From: Claveliimonas stercoravium
GTDB lineage: Bacteria; Bacillota; Clostridia; Lachnospirales; Lachnospiraceae
Length of the DNA: 12,529 bases
Reading direction: 5' to 3'
Assembly: GCA_019117345.1 (NCBI GenBank)
Contig: DWZW01000199.1
Location: 1-12,529 of the forward strand
This document shows positions 6,862-12,529 of this stretch, piece by piece (within the stretch, counting starts at the first letter, position 1; every line of letters begins with the position of its first letter). A model generated the notes under the pieces. That model saw only the letters and a program-made list of their open reading frames with translations. It was not told the DNA's origin and made no database searches. A program made the position numbers and the translations under genes.

Positions 6862-6904
6862 CAAAAAAAAGAAACACTACATCTTTATGGTGCAGTGTTT
6901 CTTT
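6862..6904 (-). terminator. Rho-independent terminator after the RpiR gene
   Basis: On the minus strand an 11-bp stem AAAGAAACACU/AGUGUUUCUUU (6904-6894 with 6878-6868) closes a 15-base loop region and runs into further U residues, giving eight U in a row before GCGC. It starts 8 bases past the stop codon of the regulator gene, so regulator transcription should end before the operon promoter. The operon is therefore a separate unit. Confidence 0.85.
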
Positions 6905-6912
6905 GACAGATC

Positions 6913-7770
6913 CTACTCCTTATCAGAAGAAGTAGAAAGACGCGTGGCGCTCATCGCCTCCAGCGACCTGTCGTAATTGCGGAAGGCCATGATCGCCACC
7001 AGGCAGTCAAGCACAGCGAGCTGTGCCAGTCTTACGCTGAAGGACTCTGACTCAAAGATCGTCTTCTCACTCACTGTGTACAGGCTTAAATCTGCCTGTT
7101 CCTCCAGAAGATTCTTCGCTTTGGTTGTCAGAGTGATGACCCGGGCCCCGTTTCCATGTGCAATTTCCACTACGCGGGCCATATGTCTGTTGCTCCCGGA
7201 GGCGGAAATGGCAAGGAGAACATCACCTTTTCCAAGGAGCGAAGCTGTCATGAGCTGCAGATCCTTGTCTTCGTTTACCATGGAAAACACGCCTATCTTC
7301 AGGAGCTTGTGCTGCAGATCCTTTGCGACAATACTGCTGCCCCCTGTACCTGCGATCATAATGCGCCGGGCAGAAAGCATATCTGCCGCCGCCTGCTCAA
7401 CCACTTCCACATTCATCTCCACACTGGTCTGCTGCAACGCAGAATTTTCTATAGAAAAAATCTTACTGCATATTTCTGAGGGGCTGTCCTGGGCTGTCAG
7501 ACCGGAATTATAAAGCCTGGGCGCAGGCACGCTCTCCAGTGCGGCATTGATCTTATATTCCTGAAATCCCACGTATCCTATACTTTTACAGAAACGTACA
7601 ATAGATGCGTCGCTGACGCCTATCTCTTCCGCCAGCTCCAGCAGCGTACTGTGCAGTGTCTTTTCAAAATTTTTCAAAAAGTAGTCGGCAATTTTTCTCT
7701 CCGCCTTCTTTGTGTGCTCCCCCTCCAGCTTTTCGATCAGCCTTTCCTTACATCCCTTTTTATCTTTCAT
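6913..7770 (-). CDS. RpiR/MurR-family transcriptional regulator (HTH plus SIS domain)
   Basis: A 285-residue regulator. The N-terminal RpiR helix-turn-helix lies near 42-63 (LLELAEEIGVSDASIVRFCKS). The C-terminal SIS domain, about 133-262, carries GTGGSS at 141-146 and SASGSN at 189-194, where phosphosugars bind in this family. RpiR proteins control sugar-phosphate, amino-sugar and sugar-acid catabolism in response to a phosphorylated intermediate. The gene lies just upstream of the catabolic operon on the same strand, separated by a terminator, so it most likely regulates that operon, perhaps sensing the kinase product. AGGTGG lies seven bases before the ATG. It follows the zinc-ribbon membrane protein by 34 bases with no clear promoter between, so the two may be co-transcribed. 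Whether it represses or activates cannot be told. Confidence 0.9.
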   Translation of the reverse strand: MKDKKGCKERLIEKLEGEHTKKAERKIADYFLKNFEKTLHSTLLELAEEIGVSDASIVRFCKSIGYVGFQEYKINAALESVPAPRLYNSGLTAQDSPSEICSKIFSIENSALQQTSVEMNVEVVEQAAADMLSARRIMIAGTGGSSIVAKDLQHKLLKIGVFSMVNEDKDLQLMTASLLGKGDVLLAISASGSNRHMARVVEIAHGNGARVITLTTKAKNLLEEQADLSLYTVSEKTIFESESFSVRLAQLAVLDCLVAIMAFRNYDRSLEAMSATRLSTSSDKE

Positions 7771-7804
7771 GGTCTACCACCTCATTTTATTTATGTCGAG
7801 CCAT

Positions 7805-8926
7805 CTACTGAAGCTGTATCACCTGGCTGTCCTTCTCTCCGCTGGCTGACAGAAAATCAGAGACCTCCACCGTAATATCAGACGTGTCCGTGAGTGAGAA
7901 GACCTCACATGCCTCTGAGCTTCCTCCTGGCTGGACCTCGTTGCTGTAGTTGTTCATCTGTTCATTGATCTCTGAGGTGATAGCCCGCTCGCAGGACACT
8001 CCGTTCTGGAATACCTGTAAATAGGATACCGCCGCCGGGGAAAGGTTCTGCTCCCCGGTGTTTGTGAAGGTGTAGTACACATACACACAGGGATTTCCTT
8101 CATAGTCGCTCCCGGTCTCCGTTCTGGTCAGAGTGATATTATAGCCGGATCCGTTAAAGTTGATGACGCCGTCATCCTCGGCTCCCTCATCCGATGCTCC
8201 CTGGTTACCCGAGGCCGCATCCGTACTGCCTCCCTCTTCACTTCCCTTTGTGGACATCACTGTGAATCCCACAATGGCCGCAACGATCAGCACCGGAACA
8301 AGGATGGAAAGGATGATGTTGACATCCCTGCACAAAAACAGGAAAAGCAGATGCAGGGCGCCAAATACAGCCGCCAGCACAGACCATATGGCCAGATCGG
8401 CATAGCTCCCCACATTGGCGGCGCCCAGCAGCGCACCCACTGTGTAAAATATAAAGGGAACGATAAAAGCCGGCACACTCTCCTTTTTCCTCATGCAGAT
8501 GGTCACGATCCCGCCTACCATCATCATGAGGGCAAGGATAAATCCCGCGCTTCCGCTTGCCTCCCCGTTTGCCGACAGGATATTTCCCAGGCCGGCCGCA
8601 CAGGACTGCAGCGTGATGAGCAGGAACAGGATGACAGATATGATCCCTGTGATCAGACGGAAGGTCTTAAATCGCTCCGACGGCTCCTCTCTTTCGTACG
8701 CATCGTAAACCGGCCTCCTGGGCTCAGGTCTGGCTGCCGCAGGCCTTTCTCTTCCCGTTCTCTGCGCCTCCGGCCTCTTTGACCTGGGTCTTTCCTCTCC
8801 CGGACGCTCCGCCTTCTCGGCTGTCTTCTTCCTGGGCTTAAAGCGCTTCTTACAGTTCCGGCACAACATGTATTCCGGATCTTTTTTGCTCCGCACTAAT
8901 TCCTCACCACATATCGGGCATTTCAT
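7805..8926 (-). CDS. Zinc-ribbon, five-TM membrane protein with extracellular DUF5067-like domain
   Basis: A 373-residue protein of unknown function with three parts. Residues 1-30 form a zinc ribbon (Cys3, Cys6, Cys22, Cys25). A basic, Pro/Arg/Glu-rich linker follows to about 88. Five membrane segments lie near 90-117, 126-145, 151-171, 176-199 and 203-224. After a Gly/Ser/Asp-rich spacer (226-252) comes a beta-rich domain (about 254-360) with YNITLTRTE, VYYTFTNTGEQN and VQPGGSSE, resembling the Firmicute DUF5067 domain. The basic N-terminus and five helices place the zinc ribbon inside the cell and the C-terminal domain outside. The start was chosen for the AGGAAGGGAG site upstream. Such proteins are common in Lachnospiraceae with no assigned role. 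Its closeness to the regulator gene may only reflect shared transcription. The domain name is from memory. Confidence 0.75.
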   Translation of the reverse strand: MKCPICGEELVRSKKDPEYMLCRNCKKRFKPRKKTAEKAERPGEERPRSKRPEAQRTGRERPAAARPEPRRPVYDAYEREEPSERFKTFRLITGIISVILFLLITLQSCAAGLGNILSANGEASGSAGFILALMMMVGGIVTICMRKKESVPAFIVPFIFYTVGALLGAANVGSYADLAIWSVLAAVFGALHLLFLFLCRDVNIILSILVPVLIVAAIVGFTVMSTKGSEEGGSTDAASGNQGASDEGAEDDGVINFNGSGYNITLTRTETGSDYEGNPCVYVYYTFTNTGEQNLSPAAVSYLQVFQNGVSCERAITSEINEQMNNYSNEVQPGGSSEACEVFSLTDTSDITVEVSDFLSASGEKDSQVIQLQ

Positions 8927-9000
8927 TTCTCTTTTGCTCCCTTCCTCATAATCTCTCAGAGTTGTTATCCTCCCGGTCTTTTTTTAGTACCACACTGCCC

Positions 9001-9030
9001 ATAAAAAGTAAATTTCCTCCCGGTTGACAA
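9001..9030 (-). promoter_or_regulatory. Possible promoter of the zinc-ribbon membrane protein gene
   Basis: On the minus strand TTGTCA (9030-9025), an 18-base spacer and TTTTAT (9006-9001) make a moderate promoter. Its -35 nearly coincides with the plus-strand -35 of the divergent transporter gene, because TTGACAA reads TTGTCAA on the other strand. If real, the two genes share one RNA polymerase contact site and compete for it. The -10 is weak, so this is a suggestion only. Confidence 0.35.
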
Positions 9031-9052
9031 TCCCCATCTCTTTCCTTAGAAT
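9024..9052 (+). promoter_or_regulatory. Sigma-A-type promoter of the NSS transporter gene
   Basis: TTGACA (9024-9029) is a perfect -35. A 17-base spacer and TAGAAT (9047-9052), 5 of 6 to consensus, follow. Transcription would start near 9058-9060, leaving about 30 bases before the ATG at 9089. This placement argues against the earlier in-frame GTG at 9068, whose ribosome site would fall at the very start of the message or outside it. A strong unregulated promoter is suggested. Confidence 0.8.
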
Positions 9053-9088
9053 ATAGGGGATGAGAGTGTGGAAATTGAGGTTTTTTAT

Positions 9089-10555
9089 ATGAAAAGAGAA
9101 AAATTTTCCTCCCGGCTGGGCTTTGTCCTCATAAGCGCCGGGTGCGCCATCGGTCTTGGCAACGTATGGCGCTTTCCTTACATCACAGGACAGTACGGGG
9201 GAGCTGCCTTTGTGATCATCTATCTTATTTTCCTTGCCATCCTGGGGCTTCCCATCATGACAATGGAATTCTCTGTGGGACGGGCTTCCCAGAGGTCCGC
9301 CGCAAAGTCCTTTGAAATTTTGGAGCCTGCAGAGACCAAATGGCACTGGACCAAGCTTATTCCCCTGCTCGGCAACTATATGCTCATGATGTACTACACT
9401 ACTGTAGGCGGATGGACTCTGGCCTATTTCTGGAAAATGGCCTCCGGTTCCATGGCTCACATGGACACCACCCAGGTGGGAAACGCCTTCAGCGAGCTGC
9501 TGGCTGATTCCACCCAGCAGGTGGGATGGATGCTGGCTGTCACTGTCATCGGATTCCTCATCTGTTCCCGTGGACTCAAGGGAGGCGTTGAGAAGATATC
9601 CAAGTACATGATGGGACTTCTGTTTATCATCCTGATCGTGCTTGTAGTACACAGCTTTTTCCTGGAGGGTGCAAAGGAAGGTCTTTCCTTCTACCTGATA
9701 CCGGATTTTAAGACTGCACTTGAAAATTACTCTCTCGGTGAGATCCTGTTCGCTGCCCTGGGACAATCCTTCTTCACCCTGAGTCTTGGCATTGGAGCAC
9801 TTGCTATTTTCGGAAGCTATATTGACAAACAACACTCTCTTGTTTCCGAAAGTCTGAATGTGGTCATCCTGGATACAACCGTAGCCTTTTTGTCCGGACT
9901 CGTCATCTTCCCGGCCTGTTTTACCTACAACGTGGATGCCGGAAGCGGGCCAAGCCTGATCTTCGTGACCCTGCCCCAGACCTTCAGCGAGATGGCAGGT
10001 GGACGCCTGTGGGGCGCTCTGTTCTTCATGTTCCTGGCATTTGCCGCCCTGACCACAGTCATTGCGGTCTTTGAAAATATCATCGCCTTTGCCATGGATT
10101 TTGGCTGGACCCGGAGGAAGGCTGTCCTTGTAAATATTGCAGCTATCATGCTCCTGTCTCTGCCCTGCGCTCTGGGCTTCAACGTCCTCAGCGGCTTCCA
10201 GCCCTTCGGAGCAGGCACCACGGTCCAGGATCTGGAGGACTTCATCCTGTCCAACACCCTGCTTCCTCTTGGCTCTCTTCTGTACCTTCTGTTCTGTACA
10301 AGCAAGTATGCCTGGGGATGGGATAATTACTATGAGGAAGTGAACAGTGGAAAGGGCCTGAAGCTGCCAAAGTGGACAAAGGGATACCTGACCTATATCC
10401 TTCCGCTTATCATTATTTTCATACTAATACAGGGATTCATTGAGAAGCTCGGCTTCCCGGCAAATTATCTGCTCCCGGCCCTGTGCCTCATCTATCCTCT
10501 GTACCTGCTCCTGCAGGCCCGGATCGTGTACCGGAAATCCCGCAGGCAGGGCTGA
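9089..10555 (+). CDS. Neurotransmitter:sodium symporter (NSS/SLC6, LeuT-fold) family transporter
   Basis: A 488-residue membrane transporter of the LeuT/TnaT type, which uses sodium to import amino acids or related amines. TM1 shows the hallmark GCAIGLGNVWRFPY at about 18-31, whose unwound centre contributes to the sodium and substrate sites in the family. Further family blocks are GLPIMTMEFSVGRASQ (53-68), YYTTVGGW (102-109), GQSFFTLSLGIGA (225-237) and FAALTTVIAVFENI (318-331). About eleven or twelve helices are expected. The ATG at 9089 has GAGG eight bases upstream and fits the consensus promoter; an in-frame GTG at 9068 would add seven residues. It is the only plus-strand gene here, divergent from the zinc-ribbon gene and convergent with the MATE gene, with a perfect terminator between them. 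The substrate is not readable. Confidence 0.9.
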   Translation: MKREKFSSRLGFVLISAGCAIGLGNVWRFPYITGQYGGAAFVIIYLIFLAILGLPIMTMEFSVGRASQRSAAKSFEILEPAETKWHWTKLIPLLGNYMLMMYYTTVGGWTLAYFWKMASGSMAHMDTTQVGNAFSELLADSTQQVGWMLAVTVIGFLICSRGLKGGVEKISKYMMGLLFIILIVLVVHSFFLEGAKEGLSFYLIPDFKTALENYSLGEILFAALGQSFFTLSLGIGALAIFGSYIDKQHSLVSESLNVVILDTTVAFLSGLVIFPACFTYNVDAGSGPSLIFVTLPQTFSEMAGGRLWGALFFMFLAFAALTTVIAVFENIIAFAMDFGWTRRKAVLVNIAAIMLLSLPCALGFNVLSGFQPFGAGTTVQDLEDFILSNTLLPLGSLLYLLFCTSKYAWGWDNYYEEVNSGKGLKLPKWTKGYLTYILPLIIIFILIQGFIEKLGFPANYLLPALCLIYPLYLLLQARIVYRKSRRQG

Positions 10556-10566
10556 TCTCTTACACC

Positions 10567-10625
10567 AAAACAGGCAGATACATGTGCAGCTTTCAATCCT
10601 GACTGTTCTGTATCTGCCTGTTTTT
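10567..10625. terminator. Bidirectional Rho-independent terminator between convergent genes
   Basis: A perfect 16-bp stem, AAAACAGGCAGATACA (10567-10582) with its complement at 10609-10624, closes a 26-base loop. On the plus strand it ends in TTTTT; on the minus strand it ends in TTTT. It sits between the transporter stop (10555) and the end of the MATE gene (10647), so it can stop transcription from both sides. The plus-strand U-tract is slightly better. Confidence 0.85.
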
Positions 10626-10646
10626 CCATTTAAAAATATCTGAACG

Positions 10647-12002
10647 TCACATTTTCTCCAGCCCGTGTATCCAGTCCGACTTCAGGAAATAAACCAGAAA
10701 TACAACACTGCTCAGCGCCCAGGTCAGCGGATAGGCCCAGAAGACTGTCCGGATATCCGGAACAATGCGCACCGCGATACTGATATAGCTGACCCGTATC
10801 ACGCACCAGCAGATCATCATGACAAACATAGGTACGACTGACCTTCCCGCTCCCCGCAGGATACCCGCCATGCAGTGTGAAAAGGCAAGCAGAAAATAAA
10901 ACCAGGTCACTGTCCTCGCCCACTGGACGCCATAGCTGACAGCCTCCGGACCGCCTCCGAAAGCTTCTGTCAGCACCGGGGCCAGCAGGTTGATGACAAG
11001 ACCGATGATTTCCGCTATGGTGAGGGAGCATACTGCCCCGAACACCGCTCCCTTCTTCGCCCGCTCATATTCTCTTGCCCCAAGATTTTGACTGATAAAT
11101 GTGGTCAGGGCCAATGCAAAGCATGTGATAGGCAGAAACCCAAATCCCTCTATCTTTGAGTAGGAGCCGCAGCCAGCCACAGCAGTGGCGCCAAATGCAT
11201 TGATGTTGGATTGTACAAACACGTTTGCCACCGAGATGATGGAGTTCTGTATCCCCGCCGGAACGCCGTTCTTCACAATCTGCCTCAGCATCTGCGTGTC
11301 CGGCCTGATTTCTCTTACCTTCAGCCGGAAAGCCTCATTTCCCTTCACCAGCTGATACAGACACAGGGAGGCGCTGAGAAACTGGGAAATGACCGTGGCA
11401 AAGGCCGCTGACCACACGCCCATTCCTATTGCCCCGACAAAGAGCAGATCCAGCGCTATATTCGTGAAGGAGGAAATAATGAGGAAAAACAGCGGGTGTC
11501 TGCTGTCCCCCAAAGCCTGCAGGATCCCCACAAAGAAATTGTACATGACAAAGGCAAGAGAGCCTGCAAAATAGACCCGAAAGTAGGCAAGAGACTGAGG
11601 CAGCACTTCATCCGGCGTTCCCATGAGCACCAGAATGCGGGGCGCTGCCAGCACTCCTGCAATCGTCAGGATGACACCGCACGCCAAGCCAAAAATGATC
11701 GTTGTATGAATGGATCTTTTCAGATTCCCGCTGTCCCCCGCCCCAAAATATTTTCCGGTTACAACACCTGCCCCGATGGCAATCCCGTTAAAAAGTCCCA
11801 CCATGAGAAAAATCAGATTTCCGGATGAGCTGACGGCAGCCAGAGCGTTGTTTCCAAGAAAATTGCCCACGATCACTGAGTCCGCTGTATTGTAAAGCTG
11901 CTGAAACAGATTTCCCCAGAAAAGAGGAACGGCAAATGCGATCATACGCTTCCAGATAGGACCGTCCGTCATAAGTGTTGCAGATGCTGCTTTGCCAGCC
12001 AT
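10647..12002 (-). CDS. MATE-family efflux transporter
   Basis: A 451-residue membrane protein of the multidrug and toxin extrusion (MATE) family, DinF/NorM superfamily. These exchange Na+ or H+ for cationic drugs, metabolites or other compounds. The N-terminal hallmark is AVPLFWGNLFQQLYNTADSV (about 24-43), followed by VGNFLGNNALAAVS. A second, related half begins near IRQIVKNGVPAGIQ-type sequence in the middle, as expected of two six-helix bundles. Length is typical (about 450) and twelve helices are expected. AGGGGGAA lies a few bases before the ATG. The gene stands alone between the tRNA terminator and the bidirectional terminator. Its promoter must lie in the 34 bases after the tRNA terminator or come from readthrough; I could not identify one. 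No neighbour points to a substrate. Confidence 0.9.
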   Translation of the reverse strand: MAGKAASATLMTDGPIWKRMIAFAVPLFWGNLFQQLYNTADSVIVGNFLGNNALAAVSSSGNLIFLMVGLFNGIAIGAGVVTGKYFGAGDSGNLKRSIHTTIIFGLACGVILTIAGVLAAPRILVLMGTPDEVLPQSLAYFRVYFAGSLAFVMYNFFVGILQALGDSRHPLFFLIISSFTNIALDLLFVGAIGMGVWSAAFATVISQFLSASLCLYQLVKGNEAFRLKVREIRPDTQMLRQIVKNGVPAGIQNSIISVANVFVQSNINAFGATAVAGCGSYSKIEGFGFLPITCFALALTTFISQNLGAREYERAKKGAVFGAVCSLTIAEIIGLVINLLAPVLTEAFGGGPEAVSYGVQWARTVTWFYFLLAFSHCMAGILRGAGRSVVPMFVMMICWCVIRVSYISIAVRIVPDIRTVFWAYPLTWALSSVVFLVYFLKSDWIHGLEKM

Positions 12003-12036
12003 AGTACATTCCCCCTGACTCGATTATTTCACATAC

Positions 12037-12078
12037 AGGAAAAATCAGCACTGCGTATCTGCAGTGCTGATTTTTCCT
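12037..12078 (-). terminator. Rho-independent terminator after the tRNA array
   Basis: A perfect 18-bp stem, AGGAAAAATCAGCACTGC at 12037-12054 with its complement at 12061-12078, closes a six-base loop. On the minus strand the 3' arm ends in UUUUUCCU, so the U-run is inside the stem base. It starts nine bases past the 3' end of tRNA-Lys and 34 bases before the MATE start codon, so it marks the end of the tRNA transcript. By symmetry it could work on both strands. Confidence 0.8.
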
Positions 12079-12087
12079 CTCATTCCA

Positions 12088-12160
12088 TGAGCGTGCGGGG
12101 ATTCGAACCCCGGACAACTTGATTAAAAGTCAAGTGCTCTACCACCTGAGCTACACGCCC
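12088..12160 (-). tRNA. tRNA-Lys (anticodon TTT)
   Basis: A 73-base tRNA on the minus strand. The acceptor stem pairs GGGCGTG with CACGCTC (one G-U). The anticodon arm is CTTGA-CTTTTAA-TCAAG, giving anticodon TTT, lysine. The T-loop reads GGTTCGAATCC. The discriminator is A, and CCA is not encoded (TGG follows). It is the last tRNA of the array, 25 bases after tRNA-Phe. Confidence 0.95.
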
Positions 12161-12185
12161 ATATACAGTTTTTAGAAAAAGAAAG

Positions 12186-12258
<73 letters not shown>

Positions 12259-12262
12259 ATAG

Positions 12263-12336
12263 TTGCGGGGATAGGATTTGAACCTATGACCTTCGGGTTA
12301 TGAGCCCGACGAGCTTCCAGACTGCTCCACCCCGCG
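12263..12336 (-). tRNA. Initiator tRNA-fMet (anticodon CAT)
   Basis: A 74-base tRNA on the minus strand with anticodon CAT. Two features mark it as the initiator rather than elongator Met or Ile2. The first base C1 faces A72 as a mismatch (CGCGGGG against CCCCGCA). The anticodon stem has three consecutive G-C pairs flanking the loop (GGG-CTCATAA-CCC). The discriminator is A and CCA is not encoded. Confidence 0.95.
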
Positions 12337-12365
12337 TCAATATTTAACAATTTTTAGAAAATGAA

Positions 12366-12438
12366 AGCCGATGATCGGACTCGAACCGATAACCTGCTGA
12401 TTACAAATCAGCTGCTCTGCCAATTGAGCCACATCGGC
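12366..12438 (-). tRNA. tRNA-Thr (anticodon TGT)
   Basis: A 73-base tRNA on the minus strand. The acceptor stem pairs GCCGATG with CATCGGC and is followed by discriminator T, usual for threonine. The anticodon arm is GCTGA-TTTGTAA-TCAGC, giving anticodon TGT. The T-arm reads GGTTCGAGTCC. CCA is not encoded. It lies seven bases after tRNA-Tyr and 29 bases before the initiator tRNA. Confidence 0.95.
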
Positions 12439-12445
12439 GTGCGAA

Positions 12446-12527
12446 TGGATGGAGAAGGATTCGAACCTTCGAAGGCGTTGCCAACAGATTTACAGTCTGC
12501 CCCCTTTGGCCACTCGGGAATCCATCC
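12446..12527 (-). tRNA. tRNA-Tyr (anticodon GTA)
   Basis: An 82-base class II tRNA on the minus strand, complete up to two bases from the window edge. The acceptor stem pairs GGATGGA with TCCATCC. The anticodon arm is CAGA-CTGTAAA-TCTG, giving GTA, tyrosine. The long variable arm lies between it and the T-arm GGTTCGAATCC. The discriminator is A and CCA is not encoded. More tRNA genes and the array promoter may lie to the right of the window. Confidence 0.95.
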
Positions 12528-12529
12528 AT

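Noticed and set aside
9068..9088. An upstream in-frame GTG start for the transporter, with AGGGGA before it.
   Set aside because: The consensus promoter places the transcript start at about 9058-9060, so this ribosome site would be at or outside the 5' end. The ATG at 9089 has GAGG at good spacing and gives the usual family N-terminus.
8984..9835. A 283-codon minus-strand open frame opposite the transporter gene.
   Set aside because: It is antisense to a clear NSS transporter, crosses that gene's consensus promoter, and its His/Ser/Gln-rich product resembles no family I know.

Overview
The window looks like chromosomal DNA from a gut-type Clostridia bacterium, most likely Lachnospiraceae. 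This is an inference from Bacillota-style protein sequences, strong AGGAGG-type ribosome binding sites, consensus -35/-10 promoters, moderate GC in genes with AT-rich gaps, and a Tyr-Thr-fMet-Phe-Lys tRNA array. I see no mobile element, CRISPR array or sign of recent transfer. Almost everything is on the minus strand; one transporter gene is on the plus strand.

Layout from left to right. (1) 1-938: the start of a P-type (P2A, Ca2+/Mn2+-like) cation ATPase, preceded by a promoter and a leader that reads as a yybP-ykoY manganese riboswitch with a terminator as expression platform. (2) 986-6734: a five-gene catabolic operon transcribed leftward in the order zinc-type alcohol dehydrogenase, DhnA/LsrF-type class I aldolase, FGGY kinase, D-isomer 2-hydroxyacid dehydrogenase, KdgT-type permease. 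It has its own promoter (6706-6734) and a strong terminator (986-1039). (3) 6862-8926: an RpiR/SIS regulator with its own terminator, just downstream of a zinc-ribbon, five-TM membrane protein with an extracellular DUF5067-like domain. (4) 9024-10625: a plus-strand NSS-family sodium symporter with a consensus promoter and a terminator shared with the convergent MATE gene. (5) 10647-12002: a MATE-family exporter. (6) 12037-12527: five tRNA genes and their terminator.

How the genes may work together. The operon holds an acid-sugar importer, an oxidising enzyme, a kinase, an aldolase and a 2-oxoacid reductase, but no dehydratase and no KDPG aldolase. This suggests a non-Entner-Doudoroff route for an aldonic or keto-aldonic acid: import, oxidation to a keto-acid, phosphorylation, retro-aldol cleavage to DHAP plus a small aldehyde- or keto-acid, then reduction of that acid. 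The adjacent RpiR protein probably controls it through AT-rich repeats at its promoter. Separately, manganese is likely to switch on the ATPase gene by antitermination. The riboswitch and the operon are the two items most worth follow-up.
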